Source of the DNA: an uncultured Alphaproteobacteria bacterium
GTDB lineage: Bacteria; Pseudomonadota; Alphaproteobacteria; HIMB59
NCBI GenBank assembly: GCA_902610175.1
Contig: CACLUR010000002.1
Coordinates: 252,953-316,952, forward strand
Length of the DNA stretch: 64,000 nt
Direction: 5' to 3'
Position 1 is the stretch's first letter, and each line of letters starts with the position of its first letter. Of the stretch, positions 44,731 through 53,947 are shown piece after piece. The notes beneath the pieces are model-generated. The model saw only the letters and a program-made list of their open reading frames with translations, did no database searches and was not told the DNA's origin. The position numbers were made by a program, and so were the translations under genes.

Positions 44731-45555
44731 TTATTTTGCCGCCTTATTTATTTTATTAATAGCATTTAAGAGTTCTGGCATTTTGTGTAAATATACCATA
44801 TTAGGACCATCACTTAATGCAATTTCTGGGTTTGGGTGTGTTTCAATGAAGAAACCTGCTATCCTTAAAGATGAAGCAGCTTTCGATAATGGTGTCACAT
44901 ACTCTCTAGCACCTCCGCTTTTTTTACCCAATACACCAGGTAATTGTACGCTATGTGTTGAGTCAAAAATAATTGGGTATCCAAATTTTTTCATTGAATG
45001 AATACCTTTAAAGTCATTTATTAGATAATTATATCCGAATGAATTTCCCCTTTCAGTTATTAATATTTTTTTGTTATTCTCATTTTCAATTTTATTTATG
45101 ATATTTGAAACTTCTTTATGTGATAAAAACTGTCCTTTTTTAACATTTACAATCTTTTTTGTTTGTGCAGCAGCTTTAATTAAATCTGTTTGTCTACATA
45201 AAAAAGCTGGAATTTGTATTACATCAAGAAACTCAGCCAACTTATCAACTTGAAAAGTTTCATGAACGTCAGAAGTTATTGATATTTTTAAATCTTTTTT
45301 GAGATTTTTTAATATATCTATGGATTTATCAAGGGAAATTTTATGGCGTATTGTTTTATGGGAACTTCTATTAGCTTTGTCAAAACTACATTTGAATACT
45401 AAATTAAACTTTTCTTTTTTTGCATAATTAATAAGAGATTGTGCAACTTTTCTGACTAGTTTTTCATTTTCTAATAAGCATGGGCCAGATATTAAAGTCA
45501 ATCTATCAGTATCATTTTTAATAAGATTTTTAGATAATTTGACAGATCTAGGCAT
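44731..45555 (-). CDS. kdsA: 3-deoxy-D-manno-octulosonate 8-phosphate (KDO8P) synthase
   Basis: A 274-aa aldolase-type enzyme that condenses phosphoenolpyruvate with arabinose 5-phosphate for lipopolysaccharide core sugar. The metal and substrate motifs are SGPCLLEN, FKCSFDKANRSS, QIPAFLCRQTDL (Gln-Ile-Pro), VNVKKGQFLS, ILITERGNSFGY and HSVQLPG. It lies between pyrG (8-bp overlap) and eno (abutting). The Cys in ISGPC fits a metal-dependent form, but I cannot decide this. Confidence 0.96.
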   Translation of the reverse strand: MPRSVKLSKNLIKNDTDRLTLISGPCLLENEKLVRKVAQSLINYAKKEKFNLVFKCSFDKANRSSHKTIRHKISLDKSIDILKNLKKDLKISITSDVHETFQVDKLAEFLDVIQIPAFLCRQTDLIKAAAQTKKIVNVKKGQFLSHKEVSNIINKIENENNKKILITERGNSFGYNYLINDFKGIHSMKKFGYPIIFDSTHSVQLPGVLGKKSGGAREYVTPLSKAASSLRIAGFFIETHPNPEIALSDGPNMVYLHKMPELLNAINKINKAAK

Positions 45556-47167
45556 TTTTATTCATTAAACTATTTTTTATAAATGAGAAAAATATAGGGT
45601 GAGGTTTAAACGGTTTAGATTTCAGTTCAGGATGAAATTGAACACCAAGAAACCATTTATGATTTTTATTTTCAATGATTTCTAATAATTTTTTATCTTT
45701 CGAAAATCCAGAAAAGACAAGACCTTTTTTTTCTATTGAAGATCTATATTTAGGATTCACTTCATACCTATGTCTATGTCTTTCATGAATTAATTTTTTT
45801 TTATAAATTTTTGAGGCTAAAGATTTATGTTTTATATAACAAGGATAAGAGCCCAATCTCATAGTAGCACCTAAATCATTTTCTTTTGTTCTTGTAACCT
45901 TTTGATTTTTTTTACTCCATTCGGTCATTAACGATATAACATTATTAGTATGCTTGCCAAATTCAGAGCTACCTGAGTTTTTCATTTTCAAAACATTTTT
46001 AGTAAATTCAATAATTGATAATTGCATGCCCAAACATATTCCTAAGAATGGAATTTGATTTTCTCTAGCATACCTAATAGCTTCTATTTTTCCACTTATA
46101 CCTCTATTACCAAAACCACCAGGTATAAGAATACCTGCGGCCTTAATTAATAACTCATCAACATTTTTTTTGTTTATTGTCTCAGAGTCAATCCATTTGA
46201 TTTTAACATTTACTTTATTGTGAACACCTGCATGATAAATAGCTTCATAGAGAGATTTATAACTATCTTTTAAATGAACATATTTTCCAATTATAAATAT
46301 ATTTAGCTCCTCTTTTGCTCTTGACTCTAATACTTCAAAGTTTGTCCATTTTGAAAGATCTTTTTTCTTTGTAGATTTTATATTTAAATTTTTTATTACT
46401 AAGTCATCTAATTTGGATTTTGATAATAAAGAAGGTACTTGGTAAATACTACCTACATCATATGATGGAATAACAGCATTAGTTGGTACGTTACAAAACA
46501 AACTAATTTTTTGAATTTCTTCATACTTTATTTTTTTATTACTTCTACAAACAATTATATCAGGCTGAATTCCTGCATTTAAAAGCTCTTTAACAGAGTG
46601 CTGAGTGGGCTTTGTTTTAATTTCACCAGATGTTTCTATATATGGAAGTAAAGTTAAATGTATGAGGAGTGTGTCTAGCTGTCTTTCATTTTTAAATTGT
46701 CTGATGGCCTCCAAGAAAGGAAGACTCTCAATATCACCAACAGTGCCCCCTATCTCACAAATAATAACATCATCCTTATTAGTTGATTTTTTTATAGAAT
46801 TTTTAATTTCTTCAGTAACATGGGGTATTACTTGTACTGTAGATCCTAAATATTCACCTTTTCTTTCCTTTGATAGTATAGTCGAGTAAATTTTACCTGA
46901 TGAAATAGAGTCATTTTTAGAACATTTTATATCTGTAAACCTTTCATAATGGCCTAAGTCTAAATCAGTCTCATAGCCGTCATCAGTGACATAAACTTCA
47001 CCGTGTTGGTATGGACTCATTGTTCCAGGATCAACGTTTAAATACGGATCTAATTTTCTAATTTTTAGTTTAATGCCTCTAGATCTAAGAAGTGAGGCTA
47101 ATGATGCAGTGACTATTCCCTTACCTAGCGATGAAACAACACCTCCGGTAACGAAAATTAATTTCAC
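45548..47167 (-). CDS. pyrG: CTP synthase
   Basis: A 539-aa enzyme that aminates UTP with glutamine nitrogen. The N-terminal synthetase domain begins IFVTGGVVSSLGKGI and contains DPYLNVDPGTMSPYQHGEVYVTDDG. The glutaminase domain (from about 290) has GGFGNRG, the nucleophile Cys in FLGICLGMQ, and the His-Glu pair in GVQFHPELKS. The length is normal. It overlaps secG by 4 bp and kdsA by 8 bp. Confidence 0.97.
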   Translation of the reverse strand: MKLIFVTGGVVSSLGKGIVTASLASLLRSRGIKLKIRKLDPYLNVDPGTMSPYQHGEVYVTDDGYETDLDLGHYERFTDIKCSKNDSISSGKIYSTILSKERKGEYLGSTVQVIPHVTEEIKNSIKKSTNKDDVIICEIGGTVGDIESLPFLEAIRQFKNERQLDTLLIHLTLLPYIETSGEIKTKPTQHSVKELLNAGIQPDIIVCRSNKKIKYEEIQKISLFCNVPTNAVIPSYDVGSIYQVPSLLSKSKLDDLVIKNLNIKSTKKKDLSKWTNFEVLESRAKEELNIFIIGKYVHLKDSYKSLYEAIYHAGVHNKVNVKIKWIDSETINKKNVDELLIKAAGILIPGGFGNRGISGKIEAIRYARENQIPFLGICLGMQLSIIEFTKNVLKMKNSGSSEFGKHTNNVISLMTEWSKKNQKVTRTKENDLGATMRLGSYPCYIKHKSLASKIYKKKLIHERHRHRYEVNPKYRSSIEKKGLVFSGFSKDKKLLEIIENKNHKWFLGVQFHPELKSKPFKPHPIFFSFIKNSLMNKNA

Positions 47168-47487
47168 TGATTAGGCACTTCTGGAATCATTTCCTCTATT
47201 GAGTCGTCTAAAATAATTTCTTCTTGAATAGTTTCTAAATCAGTTGAAGATGAATATTGTTTTGTAATAATTGCGCCCATAAACAAACACCAAAATAAAA
47301 AACCAAAACCTAAAACATAAGTAATTTTTGTCATTCCTGAAAAAGAGGATTTATTTGCTGTCATTCCACCTGTAAGAGATGTTTGAGTACCTAGCCCTAA
47401 ACTTCCACCTTCAGTTTTTTGAAAAAGTATAATTAAAATGAGCACCACTCCAATAATCGCACTAATAATTAAAAAAAGGTTTATCAT
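47164..47487 (-). CDS. secG: Preprotein translocase subunit SecG
   Basis: A 107-aa membrane protein of the Sec channel. It has two hydrophobic spans (about residues 3-22 and 52-72) joined by the typical QKTEGGSLGLGTQTS...G loop, with a conserved LILFQKTEGG. The acidic C-terminal tail is family-typical in Alphaproteobacteria. It sits between tpiA (4 bp) and pyrG (4-bp overlap), its usual neighbours. Confidence 0.93.
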   Translation of the reverse strand: MINLFLIISAIIGVVLILIILFQKTEGGSLGLGTQTSLTGGMTANKSSFSGMTKITYVLGFGFLFWCLFMGAIITKQYSSSTDLETIQEEIILDDSIEEMIPEVPNQ

Positions 47488-47491
47488 AATG

Positions 47492-48202
47492 TTATTTAAA
47501 GTATTTAATAAATGAAGGCTTTGTTGAAGCAGAGCCTACCAAAACCCCATCTAATTTTTGTAAACTTAAAATTTCTTTTATATTTGATAAATTTACGGAA
47601 CCACCATATAAAATTTTTATTTTTTTAAAAGAATAATTTTTTAATATTTTGGTCAAAAATTGCAAAATATCATTAATTTCAGACATTTTTGGTGTTAATC
47701 CCGTACCAATTGACCACAAAGGCTCATAAGCTAATATAACTTCATTATAAATGTTAGATTTTTTAAAAATTTTATTTATTTGCTTTTTTAAAAAATTTTT
47801 AGTTTTTTTTGATTTATAAATATCTACAGGCTCTCCAATACAAACAATTGGTGTAATTTTATTATGCAGACAAAGATCAGTTTTTTTTTGTACCATCAAA
47901 TCTGTTTCACCAAAATTAGATCTAACTTCTGAGTGACCAAGAATACAAAATTTAATCTTATTACTAACTAAATCTTGAATATCTATAGACCCTGTAGAAG
48001 CACCTTTTCCATGTAAATCTACATTTTGTGCTGCGTAGATATTTTTTGTATATCTAGATTTGAGGGTTAAATTATAAAAGTTATTAGGACTAGAAATAAG
48101 TTTGTATTTCTTAGTGCTTGGTAGTTTAGACACTACCTTTGATAGGCTCATACTTTCAGATATATTTAAATATGATTTCCAATTAAATATTATATATTTC
48201 AT
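47492..48202 (-). CDS. tpiA: Triosephosphate isomerase
   Basis: A 236-aa glycolytic barrel enzyme. Active-site residues are visible: Asn and Lys in FNWKSY (residues 6-11), the His in ILGHSEVRSNFGE, the Glu in LAYEPLWSIGTG, and the phosphate-binding ILYGGSVN and GVLVGSAS. It is slightly shorter than the usual 250 aa. It is first in the leftward tpiA-secG-pyrG-kdsA-eno run and divergent from the ppiD-like gene with 30 bp between starts. Confidence 0.95.
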   Translation of the reverse strand: MKYIIFNWKSYLNISESMSLSKVVSKLPSTKKYKLISSPNNFYNLTLKSRYTKNIYAAQNVDLHGKGASTGSIDIQDLVSNKIKFCILGHSEVRSNFGETDLMVQKKTDLCLHNKITPIVCIGEPVDIYKSKKTKNFLKKQINKIFKKSNIYNEVILAYEPLWSIGTGLTPKMSEINDILQFLTKILKNYSFKKIKILYGGSVNLSNIKEILSLQKLDGVLVGSASTKPSFIKYFK

Positions 48203-48232
48203 TAGTTAACTGATATCAAAATACTTATAAAA

Positions 48233-49774
48233 ATGAAAACTAAAAAACTAATAGTTATAATATTCAGTGCTGCACTAGGCATAAGTTTCTTATTTATTGG
48301 ATTTGGATCCTATGTGGGTAAAAATTATGTTTTAAAAGTAGGAGACCATAAAATATCAACATCTGAATTTTCTAGAGCATATGAAAACTATAAATCAGAA
48401 AATGGCCTTTCTAATTTATCAGAACAAGAGGAGTTATTTTCAAAAATTCAATTTACAAATGAATATGTAAATGAGCTAGTTTTTCTTAATTATTTAGATG
48501 AAAAAATAAGTATAAGTGATAACTCCAAAAAAGTAGTTTTAAAAAAATCATTAAATAATGACGAAATGTTTAGAAATCTAGATGAAGCATCACTTCAAAA
48601 TTACTTAAAAGAAATTGAGGGAAATATATATATTGATTTATTCAATGATAGCCTTGATGCGCAGACATTAGTTAGTCACGAAATTAATCCAGATCTTCTG
48701 ATTGAGAAAGAATTAAATATTTATGAGATTAAAAATGACGATAATCTTATCGATTATCAATTAGAAGAGGATTTTTACACCAATAACGAATTATATGAAA
48801 TTTCAATTAATGAAATAAGTATCAAAAATTATATTCAAGAAGAACTACTAACTGATGACATTATAAATGAATACTATGAAGCAAATATAAATAAATTTAT
48901 TAAGCCAAAAAATTATACCTATGAACAAATTATTTTAGATAGTATTTCAAATAAAAATTTTAATGAGCTGAAAGAGAGTGAAGACTCTCAATTCAAATTA
49001 TTCGAAAACGTTGATGAAAAATTAATATTACCTCAAATTCTTGAAGTATTAGAAAAACTAAGTTTAGGAGATGAAGGTAATAATATTAAAATTGGAGAGA
49101 AATACTTTTTTGTAAAACTTTTATCTCTTGAAGAAGAATATCAAAGGACATTAGAGAATGTTTATGAAGATGTAGTAGCGACTTTAACTAAATTAGAAAT
49201 AGAAAATTTTACACTAACTAATAATGTTAAAAATTTAGATAGCTATATTACAAATCAGATCTTCTTTAGTAATTCATTTAATTTTTTAGAAAATATTCCT
49301 GATCAATACAATTTTATTAACTTTAATCAATCATCTGGGGAAATAAAAAAAGATGATTTCTTATTTCAATTTAATGTTCAAAAAATATTTAAAGAAGATC
49401 TACCATTACAAATCAAAGAAAAATTCCTAAATTCTTTTAGCAATTATAAAAAAAATATAGACATTTCACATAATGATGAATTATTAAAAAAAGCAGGAAC
49501 AGTAAAGGTCAACTATTTTACTGACTCTCTAACAATTAAAAATAATTTTATTGAGCCAGAGATTTTAGAAGAAATAATTATTATTAAAAAAAACCAAAAA
49601 TTAAAAGTAGTGTTACCAAATGAAGTTATTTATTTAGATATAAATTCAATTGGATCTATTGACTCTTTAAATATAAAACAAAATATAGTGAATTTAATAT
49701 ATTCAAAAATTATTAAAAAAATAAAAGAAACTCTAGATATAGAAGTTGATAACGAACAACTTTTACAACTTTAG
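48233..49774 (+). CDS. PpiD/SurA-like periplasmic folding factor
   Basis: A 513-aa protein anchored by one N-terminal membrane span (about residues 4-26), with the rest periplasmic. The N-terminal chaperone-like part (VLKVGDHKISTSEFSRAY) matches the SurA/PpiD N-domain, including repeated helical pairs. A parvulin-type prolyl isomerase region (about 215-300) is weak: the usual HIL and GDLG blocks are not clearly kept. It may thus be a chaperone without isomerase activity. Its position between tpiA and trpE matches ppiD in many Alphaproteobacteria. It is rich in Asn, Lys, Glu and Ile. Confidence 0.78.
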   Translation: MKTKKLIVIIFSAALGISFLFIGFGSYVGKNYVLKVGDHKISTSEFSRAYENYKSENGLSNLSEQEELFSKIQFTNEYVNELVFLNYLDEKISISDNSKKVVLKKSLNNDEMFRNLDEASLQNYLKEIEGNIYIDLFNDSLDAQTLVSHEINPDLLIEKELNIYEIKNDDNLIDYQLEEDFYTNNELYEISINEISIKNYIQEELLTDDIINEYYEANINKFIKPKNYTYEQIILDSISNKNFNELKESEDSQFKLFENVDEKLILPQILEVLEKLSLGDEGNNIKIGEKYFFVKLLSLEEEYQRTLENVYEDVVATLTKLEIENFTLTNNVKNLDSYITNQIFFSNSFNFLENIPDQYNFINFNQSSGEIKKDDFLFQFNVQKIFKEDLPLQIKEKFLNSFSNYKKNIDISHNDELLKKAGTVKVNYFTDSLTIKNNFIEPEILEEIIIIKKNQKLKVVLPNEVIYLDINSIGSIDSLNIKQNIVNLIYSKIIKKIKETLDIEVDNEQLLQL

Positions 49775-49775
49775 T

Positions 49776-51164
49776 ATGTATGTTCACGGTAAAAAAGTTT
49801 TTCTAGATACTGAAAATACAATTACAATATATAATAAACTTGCAAATAGATTTAAAGATGTCTCCATTTTAGAGTCAGTCATTGGGGGTGATAATAAAGG
49901 AAGATACTCTATTATTCTTTTTAATATATTACAAAATATTGAAATTTTTCATAATTATGTACTTGTAGATAATCAAAAGAAAAAAATTAAATCACCAGAC
50001 TCTTTTATAAGAGAAATTTATAAAAATTTAAAAATTAAAACTATATATGATCAGAATATACCTCTACCCGTATTTATTGGTAATGTATCATTTGATTTAT
50101 GTAAGTTTACCCTTCCAAAATTAAGTTATAAGCCTGATAAGAATGAAATTGGAATACCTCTGGCACATTTTGTAAAACCAAGAAATCTAATAATCATAGA
50201 TAATGTTCTTAATGAGACACATTTAATTGAAGTTTCAAATATCAAGAAAAAACCAGTAAAATCCCTTAAAACATTAGAAAATATACTTAAAGAGTCTTTT
50301 TCCAAGAATAAAAAATTAAATTTTAGTAAACTTAAAAAATTTAAAAACTATGTTAGGAAAGAGGAATTTATTCAAAAAGTTAAGGAAATAAAAACTGATA
50401 TTAAAGTTGGTGAAATATTTCAAGCTGTTCTTTCTCAAAGATTTTCTAATGACTATTTAATTGATCCATTTAATTTTTATAGAGCACTAAGATCAATTAA
50501 TCCCTCACCTTATCTTGTTTTTTTAAACCTAAAAAAATATCAAATTATCTGCTCAAGTCCTGAGACTATGATTAAAGTAAAAAATAAAGAAATTACACTT
50601 AGACCTATTGCCGGAACTAGAAGAAGGGGTAAAAATGAGATTGAAGATAATAATTTAAAAAATGAATTACTTAAGGATAAAAAGGAACTAGCTGAACATT
50701 TAATGCTAGTTGATTTAGGTAGAAATGATGTTGGTCAAATTTCAAAAAATAATTCTGTAAAAGTAACTGAGCAAAATATAATAGAATATTATTCTCATGT
50801 AATGCATATAGTCAGTAATGTTACGGGAGAATTAAAAAATAATTTAACACCTATAGATGTTCTCTTTGCTGGCTTGCCAGCAGGGACTGTTTCTGGGGCG
50901 CCTAAAATTAGAGCACTAGAAATATTAGAAAAACATGAAAAAATAAATAGGGAATTTTATTCAGGTTCGGTTTTTTATATAGATGCAAATGGGGATATGG
51001 ATAGTTGTATTAATCTCAGAACTGCAATGATTAAAAATAAAAAAATATATGCACAAAGTGGTGCAGGTATTGTTTTTGACAGCATACCTGAAAATGAACA
51101 TAGTGAGTGTATTAATAAGGCTAGTGCATTATTTGAAGCTTACAATTTAGCTCACAACATATAA
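49776..51164 (+). CDS. trpE: Anthranilate synthase component I
   Basis: First committed step of tryptophan biosynthesis: chorismate to anthranilate, with TrpG. The start is the ATG at 49776, 1 bp after the upstream stop; an in-frame TTG at 49746 lies inside ppiD and is less likely. Regulatory-site SILESVIGG near residue 30 is the place of Trp feedback (LLES in other TrpE). The chorismate domain has FQAVLSQRF, LRPIAGTRRRG, DLGRNDVG, SHVMHIVSNV and AGTVSGAPKIRA. It overlaps trpG by 1 bp. The length (462 aa from this start) is slightly short. Confidence 0.95.
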   Translation: MYVHGKKVFLDTENTITIYNKLANRFKDVSILESVIGGDNKGRYSIILFNILQNIEIFHNYVLVDNQKKKIKSPDSFIREIYKNLKIKTIYDQNIPLPVFIGNVSFDLCKFTLPKLSYKPDKNEIGIPLAHFVKPRNLIIIDNVLNETHLIEVSNIKKKPVKSLKTLENILKESFSKNKKLNFSKLKKFKNYVRKEEFIQKVKEIKTDIKVGEIFQAVLSQRFSNDYLIDPFNFYRALRSINPSPYLVFLNLKKYQIICSSPETMIKVKNKEITLRPIAGTRRRGKNEIEDNNLKNELLKDKKELAEHLMLVDLGRNDVGQISKNNSVKVTEQNIIEYYSHVMHIVSNVTGELKNNLTPIDVLFAGLPAGTVSGAPKIRALEILEKHEKINREFYSGSVFYIDANGDMDSCINLRTAMIKNKKIYAQSGAGIVFDSIPENEHSECINKASALFEAYNLAHNI

Positions 51165-51733
51165 TGATTACTCTCATAGATAATTACGATAGCTTCACAT
51201 ATAATTTGTATCATTGTTTAAGTAAAAGAGACCAAGTATTAGTTATTAAAAATGACTTGATCTTAAAAAATATTGATAAAATTATTAATAGTAAAGGTGT
51301 TGTAATATCACCTGGACCGAGTAATCCATTTAATGCAGGAGAATGTCTTGATTTAGTCCATCAAATATACTCATTTATACCAATATTAGGTGTTTGTTTA
51401 GGTCATCAAATTTTAGGAGTCTATTTTGGAGCTAAAATAGACACATTAAGTACACCAATGCATGGAAAAGTATCGAATTTAAAAAAAATAAATGAATGTA
51501 AAATATATAAAAATATTGATAAAAAGTTCCGTGCAACTAGGTATCACTCTTTATACCTAAATAAAAATAATTTTCCTCAAAATTTAAAAATAACAAGCAT
51601 TTCAGAAGATGATAAAATTATAATGAGTTTTAAACATGAATTATTTTCGATTTATGGTGTGCAATATCATCCAGAAAGTATCGAAACTCTTGTGGGTTCT
51701 AAGATTTTAGAAAATTTTATGGATTGTATATGA
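51164..51733 (+). CDS. trpG: Anthranilate synthase component II (glutamine amidotransferase)
   Basis: A 189-aa glutaminase that feeds ammonia to TrpE. It begins LIDNYDSFTYNLYH. The nucleophile Cys is in LGVCLGHQILG, and the His-Glu pair is in YGVQYHPESIET. The oxyanion-hole SPGPSNP is conserved. It overlaps trpE by 1 bp and trpD by 4 bp. A similar enzyme can serve 4-aminobenzoate synthesis (PabA), and in small genomes one protein may serve both. Confidence 0.95.
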   Translation: MITLIDNYDSFTYNLYHCLSKRDQVLVIKNDLILKNIDKIINSKGVVISPGPSNPFNAGECLDLVHQIYSFIPILGVCLGHQILGVYFGAKIDTLSTPMHGKVSNLKKINECKIYKNIDKKFRATRYHSLYLNKNNFPQNLKITSISEDDKIIMSFKHELFSIYGVQYHPESIETLVGSKILENFMDCI

Positions 51734-52713
51734 AATTTAAAATAGATGATTTAATAACTAAGAGAAATGTTGAATATGCTATTAAATATTTATTTGACTC
51801 AGATAATATTTCTCATCAAGCAATTATAATTCATCAACTAAATAAATTAATAAATAATAGCGATATACTTTTATCTCTAAGGAAATTTATTTTTAAAAAT
51901 TCTAATAAAATAAAGCAATACCCTAATTCTTTGGATACATGCGGTACTGGAGGTGATGGGTTAAAGACACTAAACATATCAACAACAGTAGCTATATTAT
52001 TATCATCTGTTGAAATTCCAGTTGCAAAACATGGTAATCGTGCTGCTAGCTCATTAAGTGGCTCCTCTGACATTATTTCTGAATTGAATATATCCAGTGA
52101 AAAAGACTCGAAGAAAATAATTAATAAAATAACAAATGATAAATTTGTCTATTTAAATGCACCTTTTTTTTATTCAAATCTTAGTAAAGTTGGAGAAGTA
52201 AGAAAAAAATTAGGAATAAAAACGATCTTTAATTATATGGGCCCTACATTAAATCCATTAGGCGCAAAACATCAAATATTAGGTACAGTGAATAAAAACT
52301 CAGCAGAAATTATGTTAAAAATACTATCTAAAATTGATAATAAAAATTCTACAATTTTTTTCTCAGATGATGGATTAGACGAAATAAGTTTATTTGCTCC
52401 AACAAATTTTTATTTTAAAAGAGGAAATAATATCACTAAAAAGAAGATATCTCATACAAAATATAAAAAATACCTTTCATCTAAATTAAATTTTAAGGAT
52501 ATTAAAGGAGGTATTCCCTCTTATAATGCTAGCAGGCTGATTGAATTATTTCAGGGAAAAAAAGATAGTTACAGAGATATAACTATTATTAATTCAATTT
52601 ACGCGATGCAAACCATAAAACCGACCTATAAATTTGATGAATGCTTTGATATATTAAGTAATTCTCTTGATACGTCAAAGGCTCTAAATCATTTAAACAA
52701 AATTAAAAAGTAA
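51730..52713 (+). CDS. trpD: Anthranilate phosphoribosyltransferase
   Basis: A 327-aa enzyme adding phosphoribose to anthranilate. I take the ATG at 51730, which overlaps the trpG stop (ATGA); an upstream TTG at 51724 is less likely. DTCGTGGDGLKTLNIST (PRPP-binding), KHGNRAASS, the NYMGPTLNPLGAKHQ block and DDGLDEISLFAPT (with the metal-binding Asp-Glu) are present. The length is close to the usual 335-345 aa. It overlaps trpC by 1 bp. Confidence 0.95.
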   Translation: MKFKIDDLITKRNVEYAIKYLFDSDNISHQAIIIHQLNKLINNSDILLSLRKFIFKNSNKIKQYPNSLDTCGTGGDGLKTLNISTTVAILLSSVEIPVAKHGNRAASSLSGSSDIISELNISSEKDSKKIINKITNDKFVYLNAPFFYSNLSKVGEVRKKLGIKTIFNYMGPTLNPLGAKHQILGTVNKNSAEIMLKILSKIDNKNSTIFFSDDGLDEISLFAPTNFYFKRGNNITKKKISHTKYKKYLSSKLNFKDIKGGIPSYNASRLIELFQGKKDSYRDITIINSIYAMQTIKPTYKFDECFDILSNSLDTSKALNHLNKIKK

Positions 52714-53483
52714 TGAATATTTTAGATAAAATAGTTTTAGAAAAAACTAATCATATAAAATATTTAAAACAAAAAAATAATAAAAAAAAGAATTCTAAAT
52801 ATAGAAAGTCAAAATACTTTCTAAGTGCAATAGAAAGAAATCTACATATTAATAAAAATGCTCTCATTGCTGAATTCAAAAGATATAGCCCTTCGGTTAA
52901 AAATTTTAATAAAATAAAGTGTATTCAGGATATTCTCGAACAATATCATAAATCAAAATGTTGTTGTATATCCATCTTAACTGACAAAAATTTTGGTGGA
53001 AGTTTAAATGATATAATAATTGCAAAAAAAATTACTGATAAGCCAATTATTAGAAAAGATTTTATAATAAACGAAACACAAGTATTTGAAACTAAAGATT
53101 TTGGTGCAGATGCTTTATTGTTAATTGCAAAAATTTTATCTAAATCAAATTTAAAAAAATTGTATAATTTGGCAATTGATATTGGTCTAGATGTATTAAT
53201 AGAGATTGAAAATATTACTGAAGCAAGGAAAATTGAGGGTATAGATGCAAAATTGATCGGAATCAATAATAGAAATCTAAAAGAACAAAAGATTGATATA
53301 AATAAATCAATAAAACTATCTAAAATATTAAAAAATAAAATAATAATTAGCGAAAGTGGAGTTACAGTTTCAAATATAAAAAAAATTAAAAAAGAAAGTG
53401 GAATATCTTCTTTTTTAATAGGTGGTAGTATTTTAAAAAATGATAATAAAATTAAATATATTAATAGATTGTATGAGGCATAA
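52713..53483 (+). CDS. trpC: Indole-3-glycerol-phosphate synthase
   Basis: A 256-aa barrel enzyme. Family motifs are the catalytic AEFKRYSPS (about residues 50-58), ILTDKNFGGS, IIRKDFII, DALLLIAKIL, IGINNRNLK and a closing SESGV...FLIGGSILK. The N-terminal NHIKYLKQKNNKKKNSKY is highly basic. It lies between trpD and moaC, each with 1-bp overlaps, so trpEGDC-moaC is one coupled run. Confidence 0.94.
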   Translation: MNILDKIVLEKTNHIKYLKQKNNKKKNSKYRKSKYFLSAIERNLHINKNALIAEFKRYSPSVKNFNKIKCIQDILEQYHKSKCCCISILTDKNFGGSLNDIIIAKKITDKPIIRKDFIINETQVFETKDFGADALLLIAKILSKSNLKKLYNLAIDIGLDVLIEIENITEARKIEGIDAKLIGINNRNLKEQKIDINKSIKLSKILKNKIIISESGVTVSNIKKIKKESGISSFLIGGSILKNDNKIKYINRLYEA

Positions 53484-53947
53484 TGAGTTTATCACACTTC
53501 AAAAAAAAAAATAAAAATATTGATATGGTTGATATATCAAAAAAAAATAAAACAAAAAGATTTGCTGAGGCAAGATCTTTAATTGAAATTGATAAAAAAC
53601 TCTATTCAGTAATCAAAGGTGATAAAGAACTAAAAAATAATTTATTTAACACAGCCAAAATTGCAGGCATATATGCAGCCAAAAATACCTCACACCAGAT
53701 ACCTTTAACACACAATATACCAATAGATTATGTTTCTTTGTCCCTTAATTTAAGAGATGAGGAATATATAGAAATAAAAAGTGTTGTGAAATCAAACTAC
53801 TCAACAGGATTAGAGATAGAAGCCTTAAATTCTGTTTCGTGTGCCTCTATTACAACTTTTGATATGCTTAAGTCTTTTAAAAAAAAGATAATTATTAAGA
53901 AAATTGAAATAATAAAAAAAAGAGGGGGTAAAAACAATATTGGATGA
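53483..53947 (+). CDS. moaC: Cyclic pyranopterin monophosphate synthase (MoaC), divergent
   Basis: A 154-aa molybdenum-cofactor enzyme acting after MoaA. MVDISKKNKTKRFAEARS and AKIAGIYAAKNTSHQIPLTHNIP match family blocks, but the usual LIPLCHPL reads QIPLTHNIP, with Cys to Thr and Pro to Asn while the His is kept. The catalytic Asp-Lys pair remains in TTFDMLKSF, and the end KRGGKNN fits GGKSG. It is therefore probably still functional but divergent. Neighbours trpC and moeA support the call. Confidence 0.9.
   Translation: MSLSHFKKKNKNIDMVDISKKNKTKRFAEARSLIEIDKKLYSVIKGDKELKNNLFNTAKIAGIYAAKNTSHQIPLTHNIPIDYVSLSLNLRDEEYIEIKSVVKSNYSTGLEIEALNSVSCASITTFDMLKSFKKKIIIKKIEIIKKRGGKNNIG
53922..53928 (+). 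promoter_or_regulatory. Shine-Dalgarno sequence for the TTG start of moeA
   Basis: GAGGGGG lies at 53922-53928 inside the 3' end of moaC, 11 nt before the TTG at 53940. It supports TTG as the moeA start where no ATG or GTG fits. Confidence 0.55.

Noticed and set aside
44477..45001. A 174-codon plus-strand frame opposite eno and kdsA
   Set aside because: It is fully antisense to two clear enzymes, lacks a family resemblance, and shows the Leu/Ile/Ser-rich pattern expected of complementary-strand reading.
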